From Pseudomonas wuhanensis (GTDB lineage: Bacteria; Pseudomonadota; Gammaproteobacteria; Pseudomonadales; Pseudomonadaceae), in assembly GCF_030687395.1 (NCBI RefSeq), contig NZ_CP117430.1:620001-684000 (forward strand): 64,000 nt of DNA. The letters run 5' to 3'. Each line of letters begins with the position of its first letter. Within the stretch, counting starts at the first letter, position 1. A program made the position numbers and the translations under genes. Under the pieces are notes generated by a model. The model saw nothing but the letters and a program-made list of their open reading frames with translations, did no database searches and was not told where the DNA came from. Shown piece by piece: positions 28,503 to 40,781 of the stretch.

Positions 28503-31290
28503 GATAACCTTGGATGCCTTTGTCGAGGAAGCTCTCTACCTTGGCGCCGGTGAGGCCGCCGAGTCCCTTCAGAACAATTTGGAGGAAGACGCCGTGGTCG
28601 CCTTTTTCGTTTTCCGGGGCGTTCTGACTGAATTCGTCATAGCTGACCCAGTAACGGTTGATCAGGCGCAATTTCCAGCAGCAGTTGTCGTATTCGAAAC
28701 CACCGAAGGCTTCCAGAGTACGGTTGCGGTTGTAGTCATACTGCCAACGGCTGATGGCGTTCCATTGCGGCACGATCGGCCAGATCACCGAGAAGTCGTG
28801 CTGTTTGATCTTGTAGTAGTCCTTCACGTAGCCAGGAGTGCCCGGGGTGCCGTAATCGCCACCACCCACCGACCATTTACCGGTGTTCTGGTCATAGCGG
28901 ACCTGGTCGTTGCGATAGCGATAACCGGCGTTGATGACCTTGTTCGGGTTGTCTTCAGGCTGGTAGTGGAACATCGCGCTGCCCGAGCGAGGGCTGCGGC
29001 TGTCCGGGTCCCAGTTGTAGTCGGCCGTGGTGCGCCAGTCGCGGTTCCAGCGATATTCGTATTCCAGTGCATAAGGCGAAACGCTGGATTTTGCATCGTC
29101 GCGGGTTTTCGCATCGATACCTGGCAACTGGACTTCGCGGTCCTTGAAGTACAAGGCCTGGCCTACGCTGATGCGTTGACGTTCGAAGCCGTTATCTTCA
29201 ATCCAGCGGTTGGTCACGCCCAGCGACAGCTTGTTCTCGTCACCCACACGGTCGGAGCCGGAGAAGCGGTTGTCGCGAAATAGCGAGGCGTAGTTGAAGG
29301 TGTATTCGCTGGTGTCGAAAACCGGAATATCCTCCTGGTCTTCCTCAGGTACATAGAGGTAGAACAGGCGCGGTTCCAGAGTCTGGCGATAGTTCTTGCC
29401 GAACCATTGAGTGTTGCGATCGAAGTACAGACCGCTGTCGATACTGGCAATTGGGACGCCGCGATTTTGGTTGCTGCCGAATTCACCACCGACGTAATCG
29501 GTGCCTGCGGCCGCTGCTGCGTTTTGTTGAGCAACGATTTGACTCTTACCCGTGCCGTCCAGATCCAGCTGATACTGGGTGTACTGATACTTCAGAGATG
29601 GCTTCAAGAACCCATAGGTCCAGTTCAACGGCAGGCTGACACCCGGCTTGAGATTCAAACGGTCGCCGGTGGCGCGAGCCAGGCCGGTCACGTTGTTATC
29701 AAGACGCGGCTCGACGGTGCCATCTTCGTTAACGAAGTTGCCATTCTTCAAATCGCGGTCAAACCGGACGATTTCCGTCTCATAGTCGAAAACAAGACCG
29801 TTCGGGTGATAGGGCAGCGCGCCATTGAAGGTGATCTGCGGCAAACGATCATACGGCGTGATGTTCGAAACAGTCGCCAGCTGATAGGCCTGTGCGTTCA
29901 AACGAGCGGTATAGCTGTCGCCACGATAGGTGACAGAACCCTGCTGGTTCACGAAATCGGCACTTTTCACACCAATCTGATCAGTCTGCAGATCCTGGAA
30001 GTAATACGGATCGCTGATCTTGGTGTAATCGACCTGAGTCATTACGCGCGAGTCCAGACCACCCTTGTGCTGCCAGTTATACATGTAGCGGGTTTTATCG
30101 TAATCGGTTTGTCCGCTGCGCTCGGTATCTTCATCGTTGAGGTACGCGGCGCCGAACTGACCTTCGCTGGACTTGGTCAGGTAGCGGAATTCGCCTTCCA
30201 TCAACAGGCCACGCTTGGCCATATAGCGCGGGTACAACGTGGCGTCGTAATTCGGTGCCAGGTTGAAGTAGTACGGGGTGACCAGCATGAAGCCGGTGTC
30301 GCTGCCGGTGCCGATGGTCGGTGGCAGGAAGCCGGACTGACGGCGGTCGTCGATCGGGAAATAGATGTACGGCGTATACAGAACCGGAATGTCCTTGACC
30401 CGCAGCGTCACGTTGGTCGCGGTACCGAAGCCGGTCGCCGGGTTCAAGGTGATGTTGTTGCCCTTGAGCTGCCAGGCGTTGCTGTCCGGTTCGCACGTGG
30501 TGTACGTACCATCCTTGAGGCGGATGATCGCGTTCTCGGCACGCTTGGCGTACAACGCGTTACCGCGGATACGGGATTTGTGCATCACGTATTCGGCGTT
30601 GTCGATCTTGGCTTCACCGGTGTCGAGTTGCACGTCGGCGTGGTCGCCCACGATCAGTGCGCCATTGTCGCGAACGCGGACGTTGCCGCTCAGTTCGCCA
30701 CGGCTCTCGGCCTGGTACAGGTTCGCTTCGTCGGCTTCGACCTGCATGCTGCCCTGACGCATGACCACGTCACCGGCCAGGGTAGCGACCTGTTCATCCT
30801 GCTTGTAGCGAGAGGCTTTGGCGCCGAGAAAGGTCGGAGCGTCACTTTTATTCGTCTTGTCATTCATGCCAGGACGAATCGGTTCGATATAGGAACCAGA
30901 GCAGTAAGGACCGGTTTCGGCCAATTGCGCTGCAGTGAGCTTCTCGCGCGGAACCCAGTCGAGGTGGCTGTAGTCTTCACTACGCGACTTCAGGCCGCGG
31001 CCCTTGGACTCGGTAACCAGCACAGGTTTGGCGCCGGTGTCTGCGCTGGAGCCGGTGTCTGCCGGGGCTTCGCCAGTGGCGGAAACTGCGCTGCCGTCAT
31101 GGACGGGGCGTGGCGGCAATGCAGCAGCCGGCGCCTTTGGCGCACAGTCCCAGGCACCCGAAGCAGAGACTGAGCAGTCATACTGTTCCGCGGCGACCAC
31201 GAACGAAGTGGCTAGAGGTTGCAGGGCCAGCAGACTGCCGGTAACCAACAACGGAAATTTTTTACGAAACGCGGGGGATTTCAATGCCAT
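28477..31290 (-). CDS. lptD: LPS-assembly protein LptD
   Basis: Outer-membrane translocon that, with LptE, inserts lipopolysaccharide. 937 residues from the ATG at 31290, giving a proper signal peptide ([15 protein letters not shown]…); the frame is open to 31524 but that extension overlaps amgK and looks non-coding. An N-terminal jellyroll (OstA) domain at about 190–330, then a large beta-barrel. Pseudomonas LptD has a long N-terminal linker (about 40–140, Pro/Ala-rich here) before the jellyroll. The 130-bp gap to the divergent amgK holds both promoters. Confidence 0.95.
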   Translation of the reverse strand: MALKSPAFRKKFPLLVTGSLLALQPLATSFVVAAEQYDCSVSASGAWDCAPKAPAAALPPRPVHDGSAVSATGEAPADTGSSADTGAKPVLVTESKGRGLKSRSEDYSHLDWVPREKLTAAQLAETGPYCSGSYIEPIRPGMNDKTNKSDAPTFLGAKASRYKQDEQVATLAGDVVMRQGSMQVEADEANLYQAESRGELSGNVRVRDNGALIVGDHADVQLDTGEAKIDNAEYVMHKSRIRGNALYAKRAENAIIRLKDGTYTTCEPDSNAWQLKGNNITLNPATGFGTATNVTLRVKDIPVLYTPYIYFPIDDRRQSGFLPPTIGTGSDTGFMLVTPYYFNLAPNYDATLYPRYMAKRGLLMEGEFRYLTKSSEGQFGAAYLNDEDTERSGQTDYDKTRYMYNWQHKGGLDSRVMTQVDYTKISDPYYFQDLQTDQIGVKSADFVNQQGSVTYRGDSYTARLNAQAYQLATVSNITPYDRLPQITFNGALPYHPNGLVFDYETEIVRFDRDLKNGNFVNEDGTVEPRLDNNVTGLARATGDRLNLKPGVSLPLNWTYGFLKPSLKYQYTQYQLDLDGTGKSQIVAQQNAAAAAGTDYVGGEFGSNQNRGVPIASIDSGLYFDRNTQWFGKNYRQTLEPRLFYLYVPEEDQEDIPVFDTSEYTFNYASLFRDNRFSGSDRVGDENKLSLGVTNRWIEDNGFERQRISVGQALYFKDREVQLPGIDAKTRDDAKSSVSPYALEYEYRWNRDWRTTADYNWDPDSRSPRSGSAMFHYQPEDNPNKVINAGYRYRNDQVRYDQNTGKWSVGGGDYGTPGTPGYVKDYYKIKQHDFSVIWPIVPQWNAISRWQYDYNRNRTLEAFGGFEYDNCCWKLRLINRYWVSYDEFSQNAPENEKGDHGVFLQIVLKGLGGLTGAKVESFLDKGIQGYREREDQAF

Positions 31291-31420
31291 CTTATTAGTC
31301 CGGGCTTCCTGCGTGCCATCTGCCCGCGGTGTGGGCCGCACGCCTCTCGATGGTCTGAAAAAGATGCTGGATAATAAAGCATGACCCGCTTGACGGCTAG
31401 CGCCGTCGGAGACCCTTGCA

Positions 31421-33108
<1,688 letters not shown>

Positions 33109-33109
33109 C

Positions 33110-33874
33110 ATGTTATGGCCAGGGACTCTGATTGGAGCCGGAGCGGGCTTTGCCATAGCCAGCATTCCGGGGGCCATGCTCGGCGCTTTATTGGGACAGG
33201 CGCTGGACCGGCGCTTGCACCTGCAGAGCTGGGCGCATCTATGGGAAAAATTCGGTGGCCGCTCGGTGCTGCGCAATGATGAACTGCTGTTCGTGTTACT
33301 GGGCCGATTGGCCAAGAGCGATGGGCGGGTAGTGGATGGGCACATCCAGCAGGCGCGGCAGGAAATGCGCTCGCTGGAGATGACCGAATCGGCGCAACGT
33401 CGGGCGATTGCGGCGTTCAATCGCGGTAAGTCGGGGCATGATCGGTTGCGCGGTTATCTGCGACGCCTGAGTGCTCAACCCCATGCAGCGGAAGGTGTGT
33501 TACGCGCCTGTTGGCGGATGGTCTGGGCTGATGGCCGCGCCGGTAGCAGTGAGCGCGAGCTGATTGCCCAGTGGGGCAAATGGCTGGGGTGGACGCAGCA
33601 ACAAGTCCAGGCACTGGCGAGCGACTACGAGCCGAAACGCCCATTGGCCAGTGGCGCCGTGACGTACCAGGACGCCTTGCGGCTATTGGGAGTGTCGGCG
33701 ACCAGTGAGCCGGCGCAAATCAAGCGCGCCTATCGACGCCTGCTCAGTCGCCATCATCCGGACAAGATTGCCGGCAGTGGCGCGACGGCGTTGCAGGTAC
33801 GTGAGGCAACGGACAAGACTCGTGAATTGCATACGGCCTATACGTTGATTCGTGAGCGGCGGGATTTTCGGTAG
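33110..33874 (+). CDS. djlA: DjlA-like co-chaperone: TerB-like and J domains
   Basis: 254 residues. One hydrophobic N-terminal segment (about 5–28, Gly/Ala-rich), a TerB-like helical domain (about 50–165) and a C-terminal J domain with the HPD motif in RLLSRHHPDKIAG (about 216–218). Recruits and stimulates DnaK at the inner membrane. Begins 1 bp after murU, so same operon. ATG at 33110 lacks a strong ribosome site (GAGACG 8 nt upstream). Confidence 0.9.
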   Translation: MLWPGTLIGAGAGFAIASIPGAMLGALLGQALDRRLHLQSWAHLWEKFGGRSVLRNDELLFVLLGRLAKSDGRVVDGHIQQARQEMRSLEMTESAQRRAIAAFNRGKSGHDRLRGYLRRLSAQPHAAEGVLRACWRMVWADGRAGSSERELIAQWGKWLGWTQQQVQALASDYEPKRPLASGAVTYQDALRLLGVSATSEPAQIKRAYRRLLSRHHPDKIAGSGATALQVREATDKTRELHTAYTLIRERRDFR

Positions 33875-33906
33875 CAGGGCAGAGTTGTGTTGCCAGTGAT
33901 TCCGTC

Positions 33907-33999
33907 TTCGCGGGCAAGCCCGCTCCCACAGGTTTTATGTCGATAGCAAAAATTGTGTACGACTCAAATCCTGTGGGAGCGGGCTTGCCCGCGATGAGG
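33907..33999. repeat. Paired inverted REP (REPIN)
   Basis: TTCGCGGGCAAGCCCGCTCC at 33907–33926 and the inverse CTGTGGGAGCGGGCTTGCCC at 33971–33990 flank about 40 bp. Lies between convergent djlA and the DUF3530 gene. Confidence 0.9.
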
Positions 34000-34012
34000 G
34001 CGACTCGGTCTA

Positions 34013-35005
34013 TCAGTCCGCCACAGGCTGCGGATTCAACCAGCCCCGCACCCGACGCACCAATTGCTCTTGCTCGGCCTTGGCATTCCCCGGCAAAGCC
34101 TTGAGCGAAACCTGATTGAACCCCGAAGTTTTCAAGCGCTTGCTGGCCTGCAAGCGTTCCAGCGCCGCGTTACGGTCTACCGGCTTGTCCATATAGAAGA
34201 TATCGGCGGTAGGCAGCTTCAAGGTGGGTGTGAGCTCAGCCAGCTCGGGCTTCGCCGTAACGGGCGTCTGGGCGGCGACCATCACGAGCTTCTCGACTTG
34301 CGATGGCTGTTTCTCGCTCAGATAACGCGCGGCCCAGTAAGCACCGGTACCATGGCCCAATACGACGATACTGCGAGCGCTTTGCTGTTCGGCGTAGGCG
34401 ATGGCTGCATCGATGCGCGCGAAGATTCGCTCCGCGTCGGCTTTGGCCTGTTCTTCGGTGGTTTCGACGATGGCCTTGTCGGCCACATCCGCTTCGCCGC
34501 CGGCCGCCTGTTCGATGGGCGTCGCAGTCGTGGAGTCTTTGCTGCCGGCATCAGGCGTTTTGGGCGCTGGCGCCACTTCGACGATACGTGGCGCAATGAC
34601 TTCGCTTTGCAGGTCCGGCAAGGTGATACTCAGGCTGCTCCACTCGACGTCCGGCAACTTGCGCCGCAATGGGCTGATCGCTTGCGGCCAGTCAACGGTT
34701 TCACCGGCGCCCGGGATGATAATCACCGCGCCTTTGGGTTCGGCGGTATTGGCCGGTTTCCACAAGGCGAGAAAGCTGTCGGTGCCGGCTTGCAGTTGTT
34801 GCTGTTCCTGCGCAGGGATTTTTCGCTCAAGTGCTGCCGCTTCTTCCTGACTACGCTCAAGCAGTGGCTGGCGTTCGACCGGTTTTTCTTCTGCGGGTGT
34901 TTCCGCAGCTGCGGGTGCCGGGTCGGCCGCCTCGACGGAAAACGCGCAAGGCAGGATCAACGACAGGCACAATGCTGGCAGTGCCAGGCGGTAGACAGGG
35001 GGCAT
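34013..35005 (-). CDS. DUF3530 family protein, alpha/beta-hydrolase-like, secreted or periplasmic
   Basis: 330 residues with a signal peptide (about 1–26). Ala/Pro/Glu-rich linker, then an alpha/beta-hydrolase-like core (GAVIIIPGAGETVDWP, and SIVVLGHGTGAYWAARYL). At the expected nucleophile elbow GxSxG the sequence is GHGTG: the central Ser is Gly, so ordinary hydrolase activity is doubtful. An insert (about 160–200) is Thr/Glu-rich and poorly conserved. Divergent from the sensor kinase with 71 bp between. Confidence 0.85.
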   Translation of the reverse strand: MPPVYRLALPALCLSLILPCAFSVEAADPAPAAAETPAEEKPVERQPLLERSQEEAAALERKIPAQEQQQLQAGTDSFLALWKPANTAEPKGAVIIIPGAGETVDWPQAISPLRRKLPDVEWSSLSITLPDLQSEVIAPRIVEVAPAPKTPDAGSKDSTTATPIEQAAGGEADVADKAIVETTEEQAKADAERIFARIDAAIAYAEQQSARSIVVLGHGTGAYWAARYLSEKQPSQVEKLVMVAAQTPVTAKPELAELTPTLKLPTADIFYMDKPVDRNAALERLQASKRLKTSGFNQVSLKALPGNAKAEQEQLVRRVRGWLNPQPVAD

Positions 35006-35076
35006 CGGATATTCCAGGCCAGAAGTTAATCCGGCAGCCTAATGGGTTGATCAGTATTTGTCAGTGTGAGACTTCG

Positions 35077-37473
35077 ATGATGCATTTTCGCTGCCTGTGG
35101 GTTATCGGCTGTTTGTGGTTTCCCTTGATGGGCTGGGCCGCGCCCGCGCCACCGGCGCATGTCGTGCACCTGTTGCCAGCGCAACAACAATGGCTGGCTC
35201 AGCATGGCGAGTTGAGGGTCGGAGTGGTGTTGCAAACACCCTATGCCCAATACGATCGCCGCTTGCAGCGCCTGTCGGGGGTGAACATCGAGCTGATGAA
35301 GTGGCTGGCCAAGGCGCTCAAGATCGAACTGAGCTGGCGCAATTATCCTGATCTTGCGCAATTGGAAGCCGCCGCCCGTGAAGGCGACATCGATATCGCG
35401 CCGGGGCTGACGCAAACCCCCGCGGCTTTGCGGCTCTGGCAATTTTCCGACCCTTACATGCGGGTGCCGCAACTGGTGGTCAGCGACCAGAAGAGCACCG
35501 GTGCGGTAGAGCTGGAAAAGCTCGACAGCCAGACCCGCGTTGCCGTGCGCATGCCCAGCGTCACCGCCGATTATCTGCGCAGCAATTATCCTCATCTGAA
35601 CCTGCAAGGCGTGCCTCTGGAGCGCCAGGCGCTGCAATTGTTGTTGAGTCAGCAGGCCGGTTACGCCGTGGTCGATGAGGCGCAGTTCGGGCGTCTGTCT
35701 GCCGAGCCTGAGTTCTCCGGGTTGGCCGTGGTGGGTGATATCGGTTTCCCGCAGCTGCTGCGAGTGGCCACGCGTCGGGACTGGCCGGAGTTGGCCGGCA
35801 TCGTCGAAAGTGCGCTACGGGCGATCCCGGCCAAGGACCTCGAACAACTGCACAACCAATGGGTGCAACCCAAGTACCCGCGACTGTCCGAGTCGCCGGG
35901 TTTCTGGCAAAACCTCAGCCTGCTCTTGGTGGTGTTACTGCTGAGCAGCATGGCCATTGTGTTCTGGCAACGTCGTCAGCAACACAGTCTGGAGCAACGA
36001 TTGCTGGCGGCGCGCGAAGACATTGCCCTGCGCGAGGCCAGCGAAGAGGCCTTGCGCCTCACGCAGTTTTCCATCGATCAGAGCACCGTCGGCATTCTCT
36101 GGGTCAACTGGGACAGCCATGTGCGCTACGCCAACCGCGCGGCGGAAACCATGCTCGGCTACCCGGCGGGCGGGATCATTGATCGGCCATTGATCGACTT
36201 CGAACCCGGTTTGCACATGGACCGCTGGCTGAACCTGTGGAAACGCGCCCGGGCCAGTGACGAAGGGCCGCAAAGTTTCGAAACCAATTGCGTGCGAGCG
36301 GATGGCAGTATTCTGCCGGCGGATGTTTCATTGAGCTTCTTGCGTTTTCGCGATGGCGAATACCTGGTGGTTTATCTCAATGATGTCACCGAGCGTCGTC
36401 GCGCCCTGGCCGCGTTGCAGGAAAGCGAGGCGCGGCTGCAAGGGATTGCCGCCAACGTCCCCGGCCTGGTCTTTCGTCTGGAGCGCGCGCCGGTGACCGG
36501 ACAGATCGACTTTGCCTACATCAGTGAAGGCAGCGAGAGCCTGGTGGGATACTCGCCGGCCACGCTGGCCCATCGGGACAAAGGCTTGCGCAGCCTGGTG
36601 CATCCGGACGACAAAGCCAGTTATCACCAGACTCAGGATCATGCGCTGGACACCGACAGCGACTGGTCGTGGCAGGGACGGATTCTGACCCGTCAGGGCG
36701 AGCAGCGCTGGGCCGAAATCAAGGCCATCACCCGCCGGCTTGAAGATGGCGCCTATGTCTGGGACGGGATCGTCTGGGACATCACCGAGAGCAAGCGCAT
36801 CGAACTGGAACTGGCCAGTTCCCGCGAGCAATTGCGCGAGTTGTCCGCCCACCTGGAGAGCGTGCGGGAAGAGGAAAAGGCCCGCATCGCCCGGGAAGTT
36901 CACGACGAGCTGGGTCAGATGTTGACCGTACTGAAGCTGGAAACGTCCATGTGTGAACTGGCCTACGCCCAGCTCGACCCAGGTCTGCATGAGCGCTTGA
37001 ACAGCATGAAACGGTTGATCGCTCAGCTGTTTCAACTGGTGCGCGATGTGGCCACGGCGCTACGGCCGCCGATTCTCGATGCCGGGATCGCCTCGGCCAT
37101 CGAATGGCAGGCGCGACGGTTCGAGGCGCGCACGCAGATCCCGTGCCTGGTGCAAGTGCCGGATAACTTGCCGGTGCTCAGTGACGCCAAGGCCATCGGG
37201 CTGTTCCGGATTCTTCAGGAAGCGCTGACCAATGTCATGCGCCACGCCCAGGCGCATACTGTTGAACTGACGCTGGCCCTTGAGGGCAATGAACTCTGTC
37301 TGACGGTCAGCGATGATGGCGTAGGATTTGTCGCCGCCACTGGCAGGCCGACATCCTTTGGTGTGGTCGGCATGCGTGAGCGGGTGTTGATCATGGGCGG
37401 GCAGTTGTTGCTTGAGAGTGAGCCGGGAGAGGGGACGACCCTGACGGTGCGAGTGCCGCTGGATGAAGCCTGA
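35077..37473 (+). CDS. Sensor histidine kinase with periplasmic SBP domain, two PAS domains and HisKA_3
   Basis: 798 residues from ATG 35077 (a second ATG follows at once); the frame is open to 34831 but that extension is antisense to the DUF3530 gene. Signal peptide, amino-acid-binding-like domain (about 35–275), one membrane segment (about 282–302), two PAS domains (about 320–570), then dimerisation with phospho-His in EKARIAREVHDELGQM and an ATPase domain (SDDGVGF). NarX/UhpB-type kinase. The response regulator follows. Ligand unknown. Confidence 0.9.
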   Translation: MMHFRCLWVIGCLWFPLMGWAAPAPPAHVVHLLPAQQQWLAQHGELRVGVVLQTPYAQYDRRLQRLSGVNIELMKWLAKALKIELSWRNYPDLAQLEAAAREGDIDIAPGLTQTPAALRLWQFSDPYMRVPQLVVSDQKSTGAVELEKLDSQTRVAVRMPSVTADYLRSNYPHLNLQGVPLERQALQLLLSQQAGYAVVDEAQFGRLSAEPEFSGLAVVGDIGFPQLLRVATRRDWPELAGIVESALRAIPAKDLEQLHNQWVQPKYPRLSESPGFWQNLSLLLVVLLLSSMAIVFWQRRQQHSLEQRLLAAREDIALREASEEALRLTQFSIDQSTVGILWVNWDSHVRYANRAAETMLGYPAGGIIDRPLIDFEPGLHMDRWLNLWKRARASDEGPQSFETNCVRADGSILPADVSLSFLRFRDGEYLVVYLNDVTERRRALAALQESEARLQGIAANVPGLVFRLERAPVTGQIDFAYISEGSESLVGYSPATLAHRDKGLRSLVHPDDKASYHQTQDHALDTDSDWSWQGRILTRQGEQRWAEIKAITRRLEDGAYVWDGIVWDITESKRIELELASSREQLRELSAHLESVREEEKARIAREVHDELGQMLTVLKLETSMCELAYAQLDPGLHERLNSMKRLIAQLFQLVRDVATALRPPILDAGIASAIEWQARRFEARTQIPCLVQVPDNLPVLSDAKAIGLFRILQEALTNVMRHAQAHTVELTLALEGNELCLTVSDDGVGFVAATGRPTSFGVVGMRERVLIMGGQLLLESEPGEGTTLTVRVPLDEA

Positions 37474-37537
37474 AAAATTTACGGTGTCTGTACTCGCGAA
37501 TGATCTTGGCTCTGACATAAGAAAAATGGAGAAGAAC

Positions 37538-38167
37538 GTGATCCGTGTACTGGTAGCCGAAGACCACACCATCGTTCGCGAAGGCATCAAGCAATTGATC
37601 GGCCTGGCCAAGGACTTGCTGGTGGTCGGGGAGGCGAGTAATGGCGAGCAGTTGCTAGAGACCTTGCGCCATGTTCCCTGCGAAGTGGTGTTGCTGGACA
37701 TCTCCATGCCCGGAGTCAACGGCCTGGAAGCGATTCCGCGGATTCGCGCCTTGAACAATCCCCCGGCGATTCTGGTGCTGTCGATGCATGACGAAGCGCA
37801 AATGGCCGCTCGGGCGTTGAAGGTGGGCGCCGCAGGTTATGCGACCAAGGACAGCGATCCGGCATTGCTGCTGACGGCAATCCGCAAAGTTGCGGCGGGC
37901 GGGCGATACATCGATCCGGACCTGGCCGATCGTATGGTCTTCGAAGTCGGCCTGACGGATTCGCGGCCATTGCACTCGTTGCTGTCGGAGCGTGAATTCT
38001 CGGTGTTCGAGCGCTTGGCCCAAGGTGCCAACGTCAACGACATCGCGCAACAACTGGCCCTGAGCAGCAAAACCATCAGCACCCACAAGGCGCGGCTGAT
38101 GCAGAAACTCAACATCACCTCCCTGGCCGAACTGGTGAAGTACGCGATGGAGCACAAACTCCTCTGA
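37538..38167 (+). CDS. LuxR/NarL-family response regulator
   Basis: 209 residues from the GTG at 37538 (GGAG six bases upstream; protein MIRVLVAEDHTIVREG). Earlier in-frame ATGs at 37526 and 37463 give longer versions; the last would overlap the kinase gene. Receiver domain with phospho-Asp in VVLLDISMPGVNG, Lys in YATKDSD, and a C-terminal LuxR-type helix-turn-helix (LSEREFSVFERL…ISTHKARLMQKL). Partner of the preceding kinase by position. Confidence 0.92.
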   Translation: MIRVLVAEDHTIVREGIKQLIGLAKDLLVVGEASNGEQLLETLRHVPCEVVLLDISMPGVNGLEAIPRIRALNNPPAILVLSMHDEAQMAARALKVGAAGYATKDSDPALLLTAIRKVAAGGRYIDPDLADRMVFEVGLTDSRPLHSLLSEREFSVFERLAQGANVNDIAQQLALSSKTISTHKARLMQKLNITSLAELVKYAMEHKLL

Positions 38168-38533
38168 TACACCCTATCCACGGATTCACTGCAAATCCCT
38201 GTGGGAGCGGGCTTGCCCGCGATTGCGGTTTGTCAGTCGATAGGATTTTGAATGTTCCACCGTCATCGCGGGCAAGCCCGCTCCCACAGGACCGTGGTGG
38301 CATGTCCATTTGCGACAGGCTCACAAAGCCGCTTTTGCCTGTTCTTGCGGCTTGCAGCTCACCGCCTGTCGCGATCCCGAATCGACATATCCATCCCCGC
38401 CATCCTTGTAGGGCAATCCCTACCCCCAACCTTCCATCCGGCTGAGGCGATTCTCTCCTGCGCCCCGATTTGCGTGGCTCCCAGCGTCCACTAGGCTTAG
38501 TCCACAGCAGTCATCAATAACAAAGGTGTGGGT
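38168..38533. other. Intergenic region with REPIN and potA promoter
   Basis: 366 bp without a gene. It holds the paired REP at 38198–38290. The part from 38390 on, including a repeat TAGGG-CAAT-CCCTA (38410–38423), is the probable promoter and operator region of the ABC operon. Confidence 0.5.
38198..38290. repeat. Paired inverted REP (REPIN)
   Basis: CCTGTGGGAGCGGGCTTGCC near 38199 and its inverse GGGCAAGCCCGCTCCCACAG near 38270–38289, both perfect, with about 40 bp between. Follows the response-regulator gene. Confidence 0.9.
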
Positions 38534-39658
38534 ATGAGCCAGGTTGATTCAAGCGCAGGGGCCAGCGATATTCTGGTCAGCTTTCGTGGAGTGCAAAAGA
38601 GCTACGACGGCGAGAACCTGATCGTCAAAGACCTCAACCTGGATATTCGCAAAGGCGAATTCCTCACCTTGCTCGGGCCGTCCGGCTCCGGCAAGACCAC
38701 CAGTCTGATGATGCTCGCCGGTTTCGAAACGCCGACCGCAGGCGAAATTCAACTGGCCGGGCGTTCCATCAACAACGTGCCGCCGCATAAACGCGACATC
38801 GGCATGGTGTTCCAGAACTACGCGTTGTTCCCGCACATGACGGTTGCCGAGAACCTGGCGTTCCCGCTGACCGTGCGCGGCTTGAACAAGAGCGATGTCA
38901 GTGACCGGGTCAAACGTGTCTTGAGCATGGTTCAGCTCGACACCTTCGCCCAGCGTTATCCAGCGCAACTGTCCGGCGGTCAGCAGCAGCGTGTGGCCTT
39001 GGCCCGTGCGTTGGTGTTCGAACCGCAACTGGTGCTGATGGACGAACCTCTCGGCGCACTGGACAAACAACTGCGCGAACACATGCAGATGGAAATCAAA
39101 CACCTGCACCAGCGTCTCGGCGTGACCGTGGTCTACGTGACCCACGACCAGGGCGAAGCCCTGACCATGTCCGACCGTGTGGCGGTTTTCCATCAAGGTG
39201 AAATCCAGCAGATCGCACCACCGCGCTCCCTCTATGAAGAGCCGAAAAACACCTTCGTCGCCAACTTCATCGGCGAAAACAACCGTCTCAATGGCCGCTT
39301 GCACAGCCATACCGGCGACCGCTGCGTGGTTGAGCTCGGTCGCGGTGAAAAGGTCGAAGCGCTGGCGGTCAACGTCGGCAAGACCGGCGAACCCGTCACG
39401 CTGTCGATTCGTCCGGAACGCGTGAGCCTCAATGGCTCGAGCGAGTCCTGCGTCAACCGCTTCTCAGGGAGGGTGGCGGAATTTATCTATCTGGGCGACC
39501 ACGTCCGGGTTCGCCTGGAAGTCTGCGGCAAGACCGACTTCTTCGTGAAACAACCGATTGCCGAGCTCGATCCCGCGCTCGCTGTCGGCGACGTGGTACC
39601 GCTTGGCTGGCAGGTCGAACACGTTCGCGCGCTCGACCCACTTCTAGAGGCGCATTGA
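38534..39658 (+). CDS. ABC transporter ATP-binding protein, polyamine type
   Basis: 374 residues from ATG 38534 (a GTG two codons earlier is possible). Walker A LLGPSGSGKTTSL, signature LSGGQQQRVALARAL, Walker B LVLMDEPLGALD, and a C-terminal TOBE domain. Closest to PotA of spermidine/putrescine importers. First gene of a four-gene operon with binding protein and two permeases; the neighbours say importer for a polyamine or similar cation. Exact substrate not readable. Confidence 0.9.
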   Translation: MSQVDSSAGASDILVSFRGVQKSYDGENLIVKDLNLDIRKGEFLTLLGPSGSGKTTSLMMLAGFETPTAGEIQLAGRSINNVPPHKRDIGMVFQNYALFPHMTVAENLAFPLTVRGLNKSDVSDRVKRVLSMVQLDTFAQRYPAQLSGGQQQRVALARALVFEPQLVLMDEPLGALDKQLREHMQMEIKHLHQRLGVTVVYVTHDQGEALTMSDRVAVFHQGEIQQIAPPRSLYEEPKNTFVANFIGENNRLNGRLHSHTGDRCVVELGRGEKVEALAVNVGKTGEPVTLSIRPERVSLNGSSESCVNRFSGRVAEFIYLGDHVRVRLEVCGKTDFFVKQPIAELDPALAVGDVVPLGWQVEHVRALDPLLEAH

Positions 39659-39706
39659 TCGCCCCCCTGCTTCACCAACACTAACCCTGCAGTTGGAGAA
39701 CAATAA

Positions 39707-40750
39707 ATGTTGAGATCCCTGAAATTCACCGCTTTGGTCATGGGCATGATCGGCGCGGCACACGCAATGGCGGCGGGCCCGGACCTGACCGTGGTGTCCT
39801 TTGGCGGGGCGAACAAGGCGGCGCAGGTCAAGGCCTTCTACGCACCGTGGGAAGCAGCGGGCAACGGCAAAATCATCGCTGGCGAGTACAACGGCGAGAT
39901 GGCCAAGGTCAAAGCCATGGTCGACACCAAGAGCGTGTCCTGGGACCTGGTGGAAGTTGAATCGCCAGAACTGTCCCGTGGTTGCGACGAAGACATGTTC
40001 GAGCAACTCGACCCTGCGCTGTTCGGCAAGACCGAAGACTATGTCAAAGGCGCTATCCAGCCATGCGGCGTGGGTTTCTTCGTGTGGTCGACCGTGCTGG
40101 CCTACAACGCCGACAAGCTGAAAACCGCTCCGACCAGCTGGGTGGATTTCTGGGACACCAAGAAATTCCCGGGCAAACGCGGCCTGCGTAAAGGCGCCAA
40201 GTACACCTTGGAATTCGCTTTGATGGCCGATGGCGTTGCACCGAAAGACGTCTACAAAGTGCTGGCCGGCAAAGACGGTCAGGACCGTGCGTTCAAGAAA
40301 CTTGATGAGCTCAAACCAAGCATTCAGTGGTGGGAAGCCGGCGCACAACCGCCGCAATACCTCGCCTCCGGTGACGTGGTCATGAGCTCGGCCTACAACG
40401 GCCGGATCGCGGCGGTACAGAAAGAAAGCAACCTGAAAGTGGTGTGGAACGGCGGTATCTACGACTTCGACGCATGGGCGATTCCAAAAGGCCTGGATAA
40501 AACCCGCGCTGAAGCGGCGAAGAAATTCATCGCGTTCTCGGTGGCTCCGCAGCAGCAGAAGACCTACTCGGAAAACATCGCTTACGGCCCGGCCAATACC
40601 CAAGCCGTGCCGTTGTTGTCCAAGGATGTCCTGAAAGACATGCCGACCACCCCGGAAAACATCGCCAATCAGGTGCAGATCGACGTCAGCTTCTGGGCTG
40701 ACAACGGCGAGCAACTGGAGCAGCGCTTCAATTCCTGGGCTGCCAAGTAA
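39707..40750 (+). CDS. Periplasmic substrate-binding protein of the polyamine-type ABC transporter
   Basis: 347 residues. Signal peptide with probable cleavage after AHAMA (about residue 23), then a PotD-like fold beginning LTVVSFGGANKAAQ. WVDFWDTKKFPGKRGLR is typical of this family. Two Cys (in RGCDED and IQPCGV) could form a disulfide. Good ribosome site (TTGGAGAAC). A cloverleaf repeat follows its stop. Confidence 0.9.
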   Translation: MLRSLKFTALVMGMIGAAHAMAAGPDLTVVSFGGANKAAQVKAFYAPWEAAGNGKIIAGEYNGEMAKVKAMVDTKSVSWDLVEVESPELSRGCDEDMFEQLDPALFGKTEDYVKGAIQPCGVGFFVWSTVLAYNADKLKTAPTSWVDFWDTKKFPGKRGLRKGAKYTLEFALMADGVAPKDVYKVLAGKDGQDRAFKKLDELKPSIQWWEAGAQPPQYLASGDVVMSSAYNGRIAAVQKESNLKVVWNGGIYDFDAWAIPKGLDKTRAEAAKKFIAFSVAPQQQKTYSENIAYGPANTQAVPLLSKDVLKDMPTTPENIANQVQIDVSFWADNGEQLEQRFNSWAAK

Positions 40751-40781
40751 CCACGCCACACGGGACGACGGTTCACCGGAT

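Noticed and set aside
29407..31173. 588-codon plus-strand frame opposite lptD
   Set aside because: Antisense shadow of the LptD coding sequence.
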